The notes beneath the pieces were generated by a model. That model was not told the origin of the DNA, did no database searches, and worked only from the letters and a program-made list of their open reading frames with translations. A stretch of 64,000 nucleotides of DNA. Origin: Bacteroidaceae bacterium. GTDB lineage: Bacteria > Bacteroidota > Bacteroidia > Bacteroidales > Bacteroidaceae. Both the position numbers and the translations under genes were made by a program. The stretch spans positions 309,669 through 373,668 of the forward strand of contig JAFYYH010000016.1 of NCBI GenBank assembly GCA_017557635.1. Direction: 5' to 3'. Below are positions 45,344 to 52,822 of this stretch, in pieces. Each line of letters opens with the position of its first letter. Positions within the stretch are counted from its first letter, which is position 1.

Positions 45344-47461
45344 ATGAAACAAATAATACAGGACTTAAAGTCGGGCGCTACAATACTTGAGGAAGTGCCT
45401 GTTCCACAGGTCAAAAGCGGATGTGTACTTATCCGGACCACACGTTCGTTGGTATCACTCGGAACCGAACGCATGTTGGTGGAGTTCGGAAAGGCCAATC
45501 TTATCGATAAGGCAAAGCAACAGCCGGACAAGGTCAAGCAGACCCTCGACAAGATCAGGACCGATGGCCTTACCGCTACTCTCAATGCCGTAAAGAACAA
45601 GCTTGACCAGCCTCTGCCGCTTGGATACTGCAATGTCGGCCAGGTGGTTGCGGTAGGTAAGGGTGTTACTGAATTTGCAGTGGGAGACAGGGTGGCCAGC
45701 AACGGCAAACATGCCGAATTTGTCTGTGTACCCAAGAACCTTGTTGCAAAGATTCCCGATTATGTTCAGGATGACGAGGCCGCATTTACCGTAATCGGCT
45801 CAATCGGACTGCAGGGCATCAGACTGCTGCAGCCGCAACTTGGCGAGAATATCGTCATCATCGGCCTTGGACTTATAGGTCTTGTTGCCGCCCAGCTCCT
45901 TAAAGCTGCAGGCGCCCGTGTGATCGGAATAGATTTTGATCAGCAGAAACTTGACATAGCAGCCGGTTACGGCATAGAGACGGTTAATCCGGCCGAAGGT
46001 GCCGATCAGGTGAAATACGTTATGGAAGCAACCGGAGGCATCGGCGCTGACGGCGTTCTGATAACTGCATCCGCACATAATGATGACATCATCCATAATG
46101 CCTGCGAGATGTCCCGCAAACGCGGCCGCATAGTCCTGGTTGGTGTCATCGGCCTCAATATCCGCCGTGATGATTTCTACAAGAAGGAACTCTCATTCCA
46201 GGTAAGTTGCTCATACGGTCCCGGACGCTATGACGAGAACTATGAGGAGAAAGGCATGGATTATCCTCTGCCGTATGTACGCTGGACCGAAAAACGCAAC
46301 TTCGAGACTGTCCTGCAGTCAATAGCCAACGGAAACCTCAACGTCAAGTCCCTGATTACCGAAGAGGTTGATCTGGCCGATTACAACCTCATATATGGCG
46401 ATATGCGCAAGCAGGGCTCAATAGCCTCAATAATAAGATATCCTTCAGACAGCAGGATTGAAACGGTCGTAGAGGTCAATTCAAACGCGTTCAAGCCTTC
46501 GAAGGGACAGATCGGTATCATAGGTGCAGGCAATTACACTAATTCCACCATGGTTCCCGCCCTCAAGGCCTGCAAGGCAAAGATAAGATACATTGCAAGC
46601 GCACAGGGCATGACCGCCAAGGTTCTTGCCAGAAAATGCGGCGCCATGATGGCTACATCCGATTATCATGAGATATTGAATGATCCTGAGGTTGACCTGG
46701 TAATGATCACCACACGACACGATACTCATGCCCGGATGGTAGTTGAGGCGCTTGAAGCAGGTAAGAATGTCTTTGTGGAGAAGCCTCTCTGCCTTAATGC
46801 CGATGAGCTTGACAATATATTGAGCGCTTACAAGGCGAAAGAGGGAAAGGTTTCACTTTCTGTAGGTTTCAACCGTCGTTTCTCGCCGTTTGCCGTAAAG
46901 ATGAAGAAACTATTGGGAGACGGTCCTAAGAATATCATAGCCACCATGAACGCTGGCTTTGTTCCGCAGGATGTCTGGGTACAGGATCTCGCAGTAGGCG
47001 GCGGACGCATAATAGGCGAAGCGTGCCATTTCATTGACCTGTGCTCCTATCTGGCTGGATCAAAGGTTGTGGCTGTTTGTATGAATGCAATGGGTGAGAA
47101 CCCGGAGGAGAATACCGATAACGCATCAATACTGCTTAAATATGCCAACGGCACCAATGCTGTAATCAACTATTTCGCAAACGGCTCCAAGGCTTACCAG
47201 AAGGAGAGGATAGAGGTCTACTCACAGGAGAGGACCCTTGTTCTCAATAACTGGATGAAACTTGAGGGATACGGTTTCAAGGGCTTCTCAAAAATGAGAG
47301 GATCTCTTGACAAGGGTCACAAAGCCCAGTTCGCCCTGTTGAATGAGAGGATCATCAACGGAGGAGAGCCTTTAGTGGACCTTGATACCATAGTGAACAC
47401 AACCAGGGCATCGTTTGCATGCATTGAAAGTCTGAAAAATAAAACCTGGGTGGAATTGTAA
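45344..47461 (+). CDS. Bi-domain oxidoreductase: zinc-type alcohol dehydrogenase fused to Gfo/Idh/MocA dehydrogenase
   Basis: A 705-residue fusion. Residues 1-375 are an MDR/alcohol-dehydrogenase-like domain (LPLGYCNVGQVVAVG, VIGSIGLQGIRLLQPQLGENIVIIGLGLIGLVAAQLLKAAG). Residues 385-705 are a second Rossmann dehydrogenase (KGQIGIIGAGNYTNSTMVPALKA, with VFVEKPLC as the EKP catalytic motif and GGGRIIGEACHFIDLCSYL). Such fusions occur in many bacteria, often next to polysaccharide or glycan biosynthesis genes, and probably channel one sugar intermediate between two redox steps. There is no glycan cluster here. The last base of the stop overlaps the next ATG (TAATG). Confidence 0.88.
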   Translation: MKQIIQDLKSGATILEEVPVPQVKSGCVLIRTTRSLVSLGTERMLVEFGKANLIDKAKQQPDKVKQTLDKIRTDGLTATLNAVKNKLDQPLPLGYCNVGQVVAVGKGVTEFAVGDRVASNGKHAEFVCVPKNLVAKIPDYVQDDEAAFTVIGSIGLQGIRLLQPQLGENIVIIGLGLIGLVAAQLLKAAGARVIGIDFDQQKLDIAAGYGIETVNPAEGADQVKYVMEATGGIGADGVLITASAHNDDIIHNACEMSRKRGRIVLVGVIGLNIRRDDFYKKELSFQVSCSYGPGRYDENYEEKGMDYPLPYVRWTEKRNFETVLQSIANGNLNVKSLITEEVDLADYNLIYGDMRKQGSIASIIRYPSDSRIETVVEVNSNAFKPSKGQIGIIGAGNYTNSTMVPALKACKAKIRYIASAQGMTAKVLARKCGAMMATSDYHEILNDPEVDLVMITTRHDTHARMVVEALEAGKNVFVEKPLCLNADELDNILSAYKAKEGKVSLSVGFNRRFSPFAVKMKKLLGDGPKNIIATMNAGFVPQDVWVQDLAVGGGRIIGEACHFIDLCSYLAGSKVVAVCMNAMGENPEENTDNASILLKYANGTNAVINYFANGSKAYQKERIEVYSQERTLVLNNWMKLEGYGFKGFSKMRGSLDKGHKAQFALLNERIINGGEPLVDLDTIVNTTRASFACIESLKNKTWVEL

Positions 47462-47661
47462 TGGAATACCTGCCAAAAGACCCCGCAATCCTGGTCTCAA
47501 GCATCAATATGCTCCTGCGCGACGAGGAGTTTGATTCCCTTGAGTCCCTATGCATCAATTTTGACCGTGAACCCGAGGAAATCATAGAGTATCTCGCTGG
47601 CCACGGCTACGTCTACAGTGAAGACCAGAAACAGTTCCGTCCCGAAGGTTATGATAACTAA
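47461..47661 (+). CDS. DUF4250 domain protein
   Basis: A 66-residue soluble protein whose opening (LPKDPAILVSSINMLLRDE) and GYVYSEDQKQF near the C-terminus match the DUF4250 family of small proteins. The first base is shared with the previous stop codon. Function unknown; the helical pattern suggests a small winged or HTH-like fold, which is a guess. Confidence 0.75.
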   Translation: MEYLPKDPAILVSSINMLLRDEEFDSLESLCINFDREPEEIIEYLAGHGYVYSEDQKQFRPEGYDN

Positions 47662-47902
47662 AGACAGCATAGAGACCGCCTACGCCTTCCTTCACCAGAA
47701 ACTCAGAGTCTATGAACACTCGACTCTGGATTGGCAGAAGGACGATATAGAAATGATAATAGGTGACTACGCCGATCAGATCAATCCCGAACTATTATCA
47801 CAACTGTCAGACGGGAATCCCGAATTTCTGAAAGATCACACCACGTTCAAAAAAAATTTGACTCACGCAGTATCAATACTTGAGCAAAAACTTGCAAAGT
47901 GA
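47651..47902 (+). CDS. Small protein of unknown function (83 aa)
   Basis: Starts at the ATG at 47651 (MITKDSIETAYAFLHQKLRVYEH), overlapping the DUF4250 gene by 11 nt; a start at 47618 would overlap by 44 nt. The protein is acidic and mainly helical, with no signal peptide. I do not recognise it. Its tight overlap with DUF4250 suggests the pair is expressed together. Its TGA ends 3 nt before the REP-like element at 47906. Confidence 0.7.
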   Translation: MITKDSIETAYAFLHQKLRVYEHSTLDWQKDDIEMIIGDYADQINPELLSQLSDGNPEFLKDHTTFKKNLTHAVSILEQKLAK

Positions 47903-47905
47903 GCG

Positions 47906-48049
47906 ACGATACCATTGGGGACGGTTCTGTTTGGTACCGTTTTCCTATTAGAAATTGGTATATAAAAGGAAGCAGCGACGATAGAAAAAACGTCGCTGCT
48001 TCAATATTTATAAAACGGTACCAAACAGAACCGTCCCCAATGGTATCGT
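47906..48049. repeat. REP-like long inverted repeat with GGGGACGGTTC core (copy C)
   Basis: Arms 47906-47943 and 48012-48049 are perfect 38-nt inverted repeats carrying CCATTGGGGACGGTTC. Nested inside is a second perfect 12-bp hairpin (47969-47980 with 47991-48002). The whole element fills the gap between two convergent genes, from 3 nt after the stop at 47902 to the stop codon of the gene ending at 48049. It could act as a bidirectional terminator as well as a mobile REP-type unit. Confidence 0.9.
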
Positions 48050-49485
48050 TACTGCTTGTTTTCCTCTTCCAAGGTGTAGAAGGAGCTGCCGTCAAAGCAG
48101 TGTGTGCAGATGCTCTCCTTGGGTAGGCCGATGGCTTTAACCAATGCTTCCAATGAACTGAATTTCAGCGTAGTAAGCTGCAAGCGCTTGGCTATCTCAT
48201 CAACCATCTTATTGTATTCAGGTGTACCTGTGGTAGCATACTTCTTGAGTGTCTCCTGACTGGGATTCTCACCCTCAAAGTCCTGAATAATACGACGTGT
48301 GATCAGTTCCAGGTCATTCTTGCTGGCCGAGAAGTTAACAAACGGGCAGCTGTAGATAAGCGGCGGGCATGAGATTCTCATATGTGCAGCCTTTACGCCT
48401 GAAGCATAGAAGTCACGTGAGTTATCCTTGAGCTGTGTGCCGCGAACGATTGAGTCATCGCAGAACACCAGACGCTTACCGTTGAGTATGTCCTTGTTTG
48501 AAATGAGTTTCATCTTTGCCACAAGGTTACGTCTCTCCTGGTCAGTAGGCATGAATGAACGGGGCCATGTAGGAGTGTACTTGGCCACAGCCCTTACATA
48601 GGGGCATTTGTGACCCTCAGCATAACCTACAGCCATACCAAGACCGCTGTCAGGAATACCGCAGGCGCCATCAACCTCGACATCATCATCGCGTCCCATA
48701 ACGCGTCCCAGCTCGTTACGTACATCCTCTGCATTTCGGCCCTCATAGCAACTGGTGGGGAATCCGTAATAAACCCACAGGAATGAGCAGATCTGGTTCT
48801 TCTTGTTGGGCTTGCGAAGTTCCTCGTAGCCGTTCTCAGTGATCCTGATTATCTGGCCGGGGCCCATGTGCAACTTTGTCTCATATCCCAGGTTGGGGAA
48901 TGCTGTAGTCTCGGTTGTAACTGCTATTGCTCCGTCTTTCTGGCCTAATGCGATAGGAGTGCGTCCCCATGAGTCACGGGCGGCAATGATTCCCTGTTCG
49001 GTAAGAAGCAGCATTGAGCAGGATCCCTTGATTGTCTTGTAGACATTCTCAATGCCGTCAACGTAATCCTTACCTTTTATGATGAGCAGGGCTATAAGTT
49101 CTGTGATATTTATCTTGCCGCTGCTGAACTCGCTCAGGTGCATGTTCTCGGCAAGCAGCTTGTCACAAATCTCTTCCTTGTTGTTTATCTTGGCAACGGT
49201 AACCAGAGCGAATCGGCCCAGATGGCTGTTCATCAGCATGGGTTGTGCGTCGGTATCACTTATTACGCCTATGCCGCTGCCGCCGCAGAAACGGTCAAGT
49301 TCACATTCAAACTTGCTCCTGAAGTAATCGTTTTCAAGGTTGTGTATGCTGCGCTTGAATCCCAGGTCAGGGTGATAGGTAACCATACCGGCGCGGCTTG
49401 TTCCAAGATGTGACTGATAGTCAGTTCCGTAAAAAAGATCATTGATGCATCTCGCTTTCGAGACGACTCCAAAAAATCCGCCCAT
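48049..49485 (-). CDS. PurF-like amidophosphoribosyltransferase paralogue lacking the glutaminase Cys
   Basis: A full-length 478-residue PurF homologue. It starts MGGFFGVVSKARC: the Cys that should follow the initiator Met (as in MCGIFG) is Gly, so glutamine hydrolysis by the Ntn mechanism is not expected. Other glutaminase-domain features remain recognisable (SHLGTSRAGM, GTDAQP-like loop, AARDSWGRTPIALG). The phosphoribosyltransferase domain has an intact PRPP loop (LVFCDDSIVRGTQLKDN). It might use free ammonia, act as a regulatory partner of PurF, or do another PRPP-dependent reaction. The genuine PurF is at 38529. An inverted repeat CTGATT-N5-AATCAG lies in its promoter. Confidence 0.88.
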   Translation of the reverse strand: MGGFFGVVSKARCINDLFYGTDYQSHLGTSRAGMVTYHPDLGFKRSIHNLENDYFRSKFECELDRFCGGSGIGVISDTDAQPMLMNSHLGRFALVTVAKINNKEEICDKLLAENMHLSEFSSGKINITELIALLIIKGKDYVDGIENVYKTIKGSCSMLLLTEQGIIAARDSWGRTPIALGQKDGAIAVTTETTAFPNLGYETKLHMGPGQIIRITENGYEELRKPNKKNQICSFLWVYYGFPTSCYEGRNAEDVRNELGRVMGRDDDVEVDGACGIPDSGLGMAVGYAEGHKCPYVRAVAKYTPTWPRSFMPTDQERRNLVAKMKLISNKDILNGKRLVFCDDSIVRGTQLKDNSRDFYASGVKAAHMRISCPPLIYSCPFVNFSASKNDLELITRRIIQDFEGENPSQETLKKYATTGTPEYNKMVDEIAKRLQLTTLKFSSLEALVKAIGLPKESICTHCFDGSSFYTLEEENKQ

Positions 49486-49519
49486 TTGCTACTAGTAAAT
49501 GTGTTTTGTGTTCTGGGCG

Positions 49520-49554
49520 CAAAATTACAACAACTCTCTGATTTATCTAATCAG
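49520..49554 (-). promoter_or_regulatory. Promoter with operator-like inverted repeat for the PurF paralogue
   Basis: Minus strand TAATTTTG (49527-49520) is the -7 element, with the ATG 35 nt downstream. Upstream, CTGATT-TATCT-AATCAG (49538-49554) is a 6-bp inverted repeat centred near -26, where a repressor could block polymerase. No regulator is identified. Confidence 0.55.
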
Positions 49555-49592
49555 CAAGCCAAACACTTATCCACATTTTTAGTTAAGAATAG

Positions 49593-50726
49593 TTACTTGC
49601 GGAACAGCAGCGGAGCGAACTCGTAAAGGCTGCGTCTCCAGGTCTGCCACTCATGTGCAGTCAGGGGTGATTCGTAGTATACGGCGTTCAGACCTTTTGA
49701 CTTCAATTCCTCTACGGTCTCCTTAGGTGCCTGTCCGCGCGGATTCTCCACTTCGCGGCTTCCGTAACTGATGAAAGTCAGCTTGTTATCCTTCTTGAAC
49801 TCCGGATGCTGCTCTATGTCTGCGGCCGATATCACTCCGCCGCTGAATATGCCGATCTGGGAGAATACGCCGGGATAGTTCAGTGAGATGTGACGTGTCT
49901 GCATACCGCCCATGGAGAGACCTGCGAGCGCACGGTGAGAGGCATCGGCCACGGTACGGAAATGGGAGTCTATGTATGGGATCACATCTTCTATAAGGAT
50001 CTTGGGGAACAGTGTGTTGGCGTTGTTCATGAGTGAACCGAATCCGCTGTTATCGGCCCTGTGGGATATCTCACCGTTTTCCATTACAATGATAAAGGGT
50101 AGGGACTTGCCGTCGGCAATCAGGTTGTCCATGATCAGGCCGCAGTGTCCCTGACGGCTCCAGCCGGTCTCGTTCTCGGTGTATCCGTGCTGAAGATAGA
50201 GAACAGGATAACGTGTGTTGTACTCGTCGTCATACTGGGGCGGGGTATATACATATATGTGACGCAGGCCGCCGGTGGTATTGGAATGGAAATAGATTTC
50301 ACGTATCTGGCCGTGAGGAAGATCACGCAGCGCATATTTAAAGTCGTCATGAGCCGGTATCTCTATCTGGGTGCGCTCTGCGCCTGAGCCGTAGAGGAAG
50401 CGGCTGGCAGGGTCGGGCACATTGGCGCCGTCTATGACAAGTCCGTAGTAATGGTTGCCTTCATCAAGCGGGTCTGACTGGCCGGTCCAGTATCCGTTCT
50501 CATCCTTGGTCATTGCGTAATTGATGCCGTTTATCTGCAGAAAGACCTCATGGGCACCCGGTGCAAGTATGCGTCCGCGGACAATACCCTGCGAGTTGAC
50601 CATAGGATACTCCTCACCATACTGGTTGGTAGACATACTCTTGAAATCCTCCTTAACCTCCTGTGCCGATACCAATGAGAACTGCGCCAAAACCAGTCCC
50701 ATCAAAGCAATACCGTATTTCATCAT
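49593..50726 (-). CDS. Secreted esterase with N-terminal E-set/CBM48-like domain (CE1 type)
   Basis: A 377-residue exported enzyme with a signal peptide (MMKYGIALMGLVLAQFSLVSAQ; the second Met is an equally good start). Residues 45-130 look like the early-set/CBM48 domain common in Bacteroidales esterases (VRGRILAPGAHEVFLQI...YWTGQSDPLDEGNHYYGLVIDG). The esterase-D/CE1 domain follows with YPVLYLQHGYTENETGW, nucleophile Ser in LAGLSMGGMQT near 264 and the catalytic His in LTAHEWQTWRRSL near 360. Such enzymes remove feruloyl or acetyl groups from xylan. It stands alone, divergent from the tRNA gene. Confidence 0.88.
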   Translation of the reverse strand: MMKYGIALMGLVLAQFSLVSAQEVKEDFKSMSTNQYGEEYPMVNSQGIVRGRILAPGAHEVFLQINGINYAMTKDENGYWTGQSDPLDEGNHYYGLVIDGANVPDPASRFLYGSGAERTQIEIPAHDDFKYALRDLPHGQIREIYFHSNTTGGLRHIYVYTPPQYDDEYNTRYPVLYLQHGYTENETGWSRQGHCGLIMDNLIADGKSLPFIIVMENGEISHRADNSGFGSLMNNANTLFPKILIEDVIPYIDSHFRTVADASHRALAGLSMGGMQTRHISLNYPGVFSQIGIFSGGVISAADIEQHPEFKKDNKLTFISYGSREVENPRGQAPKETVEELKSKGLNAVYYESPLTAHEWQTWRRSLYEFAPLLFRK

Positions 50727-50770
50727 ATCTGTTCTGAATGTTTAGTATCACAAATCTATACAAAAATTGA

Positions 50771-50799
50771 TTGCGCTGAATAGTTTTTGTGTACCTTTG
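50771..50799 (+). promoter_or_regulatory. Promoter of the tRNA-Ser gene
   Basis: TTG at 50771-50773 and TACCTTTG at 50792-50799, 18 nt apart, 12 nt before the mature tRNA 5' end. Confidence 0.65.
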
Positions 50800-50811
50800 C
50801 GGCTGTCATTT

Positions 50812-50899
50812 GGAAAGATGCCAGAGTGATCGAATGGACCGGACTCGAAATCCGGCGTACGGCCTAGCCGTACCGTGGGTTTGAATCCCACTCTTTCCG
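50812..50899 (+). tRNA. tRNA-Ser (anticodon CGA)
   Basis: An 88-nt class II tRNA. The acceptor stem GGAAAGA pairs with TCTTTCC (50892-50898), and the discriminator base is G. The anticodon loop CTCGAAA gives anticodon CGA, reading UCG. A long variable arm (TACGGCCTAGCCGTA) is typical of tRNA-Ser, and the T arm GTGGGTTTGAATCCCAC is intact. CCA is not encoded. A terminator follows directly. Confidence 0.95.
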
Positions 50900-50900
50900 C

Positions 50901-50931
50901 AAAATAGGCTACCCGTTGGGCAGCCTATTTT
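50901..50931 (+). terminator. Terminator after tRNA-Ser
   Basis: Stem 50901-50910 (AAAATAGGCT) with 50922-50931, 10 bp, an 11-nt loop that can form CCC-GTT-GGG, and a short T stretch within the 3' arm. Confidence 0.75.
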
Positions 50932-51012
50932 ACGTAAAGAGCGGGATAAGATATCCCACCTCATTTTAGTTTCCTCCGGAAACGGCGGCCTCCGGCCGAC
51001 GAGGGGAATCCT

Positions 51013-51411
51013 TTATAGCTCTTGGATAATCTGATTAGCGAGCTCGGTGTTGTCGGGACGGATGATGACGCGTGAGAACTCTGATGAAGAATCTGCGAAC
51101 GCGTACATGTACTCGACTGAAATACCGGCAGCTGACAGGCATTCCATAGCCTCGGCCATTGCACCGGGCTTGTGAGCGCACTCCAGATATACCACATGAG
51201 TCATTGTAACGGCGTATGAGTTGGCCTTGATGAGGTTGAATGCGCGCTCAATCTGGTCACGCTCAACTATGATACGTGCGATACCGAAATCCTGAGTCTC
51301 GGAAACGGTGAAAGCCTTCATGTTTATACCGTTGTTGCCAAGGAGCCTTGCTATCTCGGCAAACTTGCCCTTTTCATTCTCAAGGAATACAGAGATCTGT
51401 CTGATAAGCAT
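51013..51411 (-). CDS. ACT domain protein
   Basis: A 132-residue protein made of two ACT domains (IRQISVFLENEKGKFAEIARLLGNNGINMKAFTVS, then VVYLECAHKPGAMAEAMECLSAAGISVEYMYAFA). ACT domains bind amino acids and regulate partner enzymes. It is 21 nt downstream of the phenylacetate-CoA ligase gene on the same strand. This pairing is common in Bacteroidales and archaea and suggests allosteric control of the ligase or of aromatic amino-acid degradation. The ligand is not known. Confidence 0.9.
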   Translation of the reverse strand: MLIRQISVFLENEKGKFAEIARLLGNNGINMKAFTVSETQDFGIARIIVERDQIERAFNLIKANSYAVTMTHVVYLECAHKPGAMAEAMECLSAAGISVEYMYAFADSSSEFSRVIIRPDNTELANQIIQEL

Positions 51412-51432
51412 ATTAGGTAATGTTTTAGGTTA

Positions 51433-52734
51433 TTACTCGAATTTACGGTGGTCAATGGCGCGCTTTGCCTTACCGGTTGAACGCTCGATTGTACCGGGCT
51501 GTACGATCTTGATGGCCGGCTGTATGCCGATGACACTCTGGATGCGTGAAGTCAGGCGCTGGCGCAGACGTACCAGTTCATTAACCTGGTCAGTGTAGAA
51601 CTCCGGCTTAACCTCAACCTGGATGTCGAATGTATCGGTGTTGTTGATACGGTCAACCTCAATGAGGAAGTAGGGCTCGTACTCGGGGAATTCAAGCAGG
51701 ATGGACTCAACCTGTGACGGGAATACGTTGACACCGCGGATGATCATCATGTCGTCGCTGCGGCCCAGGATCTTACCCATGCGTACTGCGGTACGGCCGC
51801 ACTCGCACTTGTCATAGTTCAGATAGGTGAGGTCACGTGTACGGTAACGGATCATAGGCATACCCCACTTGTCAAGGGTGGTGAATACAAGCTCACCCTT
51901 CTGGCCGGGCTCAACAGGCTGCAGTGTAACCGGGTCGATGATCTCAGGATAGTAGAGGTCCTCCCAAAGGTGGGTACCGTTCTGGCACTCGCACTCGCCG
52001 CCAACGCCGGGGCCGCTTATCTCGGTCAGTCCGTAGATGTCGAAAGCGCGGATATTGAGTTTGTCCTCAAGTTCCTTACGCATTGCCTCGGTCCAGGGCT
52101 CTGCGCCGAATATACCGACCTTGAGTTTGAAGTTCTTGATATCGAGTCCCTGCTTGCGGATCTCCTCGGCCATATAGAGGGCGTAGGAGGGGGTGCAGGC
52201 TACTGCAGTTGCACCGAAATCCTGCATGAGCTGGAGCTGTTTCTGAGTATTACCGCTACTTGTGGGGATAACGGTACCGCCAATCTTGGTAACGCCGTCA
52301 TGGGCGCCCAGACCGCCGGTGAAAAGGCCGTATCCGTAAGCAATCTGAATCATATCCTTATTGCCGAGTCCGTATGCCGAAAGGCAGCGAGCTACAGCCT
52401 CTGACCAGTTGTCAAGGTCCTTTGCGGTATAACCTACAACGATAGGCTTACCGGTCGTACCTGATGAGGCATGCAGTCTCAGAATGTCAGTCATAGGGAC
52501 GCACATCATACCGAAGGGGTAGTTGTCGCGAAGGTCCTGTTTGACTGTGAACGGCAGTTTTACAATGTCGTCAATACTTTTGATGTCCTCGGGACGGACA
52601 CCGTGTTCATCGAATCTTTTCTTGTAAAAAGGCGAGTTGTTGTAGGCGTGTGCTACGATCTTTTTGAGTTTCTCACTTTGCAGCTCACGCATCTCGTCGC
52701 GCGACATACATTCCAGTTTCTGGTTCCAAATCAT
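51433..52734 (-). CDS. paaK: Phenylacetate--CoA ligase
   Basis: A 433-residue AMP-forming acyl-CoA synthetase. The ATP/AMP motif LHASSGTTGKPIVVGYT is near 90, with YGYGLFTGGLGAHDG near 133, FDIYGLTEISGPGVGGEC near 233 and RGVNVFPSQVES near 340 in the C-terminal hinge. It activates phenylacetate or related aryl acids (for example indoleacetate), either for degradation or in reverse after oxidative decarboxylation of aryl pyruvates. It is followed by the ACT gene. Confidence 0.93.
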   Translation of the reverse strand: MIWNQKLECMSRDEMRELQSEKLKKIVAHAYNNSPFYKKRFDEHGVRPEDIKSIDDIVKLPFTVKQDLRDNYPFGMMCVPMTDILRLHASSGTTGKPIVVGYTAKDLDNWSEAVARCLSAYGLGNKDMIQIAYGYGLFTGGLGAHDGVTKIGGTVIPTSSGNTQKQLQLMQDFGATAVACTPSYALYMAEEIRKQGLDIKNFKLKVGIFGAEPWTEAMRKELEDKLNIRAFDIYGLTEISGPGVGGECECQNGTHLWEDLYYPEIIDPVTLQPVEPGQKGELVFTTLDKWGMPMIRYRTRDLTYLNYDKCECGRTAVRMGKILGRSDDMMIIRGVNVFPSQVESILLEFPEYEPYFLIEVDRINNTDTFDIQVEVKPEFYTDQVNELVRLRQRLTSRIQSVIGIQPAIKIVQPGTIERSTGKAKRAIDHRKFE

Positions 52735-52788
52735 AGTATGAAGTAAGGTAAGTAATCAAATTGGTGCAAAATAAGAGAATATTTGTGG

Positions 52789-52796
52789 TAACTTTG
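52789..52796 (+). promoter_or_regulatory. Predicted promoter -7 element of tsaD
   Basis: TAACTTTG is an exact TAnnTTTG, 27 nt before the tsaD ATG. The 88-nt gap also holds a minus-strand TTATTTTG (52774-52767) that may serve paaK. Confidence 0.65.
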
Positions 52797-52822
52797 CAGA
52801 CCGAAAGCAAAAAAATGGGCTG

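Noticed and set aside
44561-45352. A 263-codon open frame antisense to the sirtuin gene
   Set aside because: The plus-strand sirtuin has all family motifs. The antisense frame shows no motif and no promoter and would overlap two real genes.
48049-49485. Treating the Cys-less PurF paralogue as a pseudogene
   Set aside because: The frame is full length, the PRPP loop is intact and the promoter looks good, so it is listed as a functional paralogue with altered chemistry.
50942-51012. Small hairpins between the tRNA terminator and the ACT gene as a regulatory RNA
   Set aside because: Several 6-bp inverted repeats occur (for example GGGATA-AGA-TATCCC), but they lie in the 3' region of the convergent gene, have no promoter and form no convincing larger fold.
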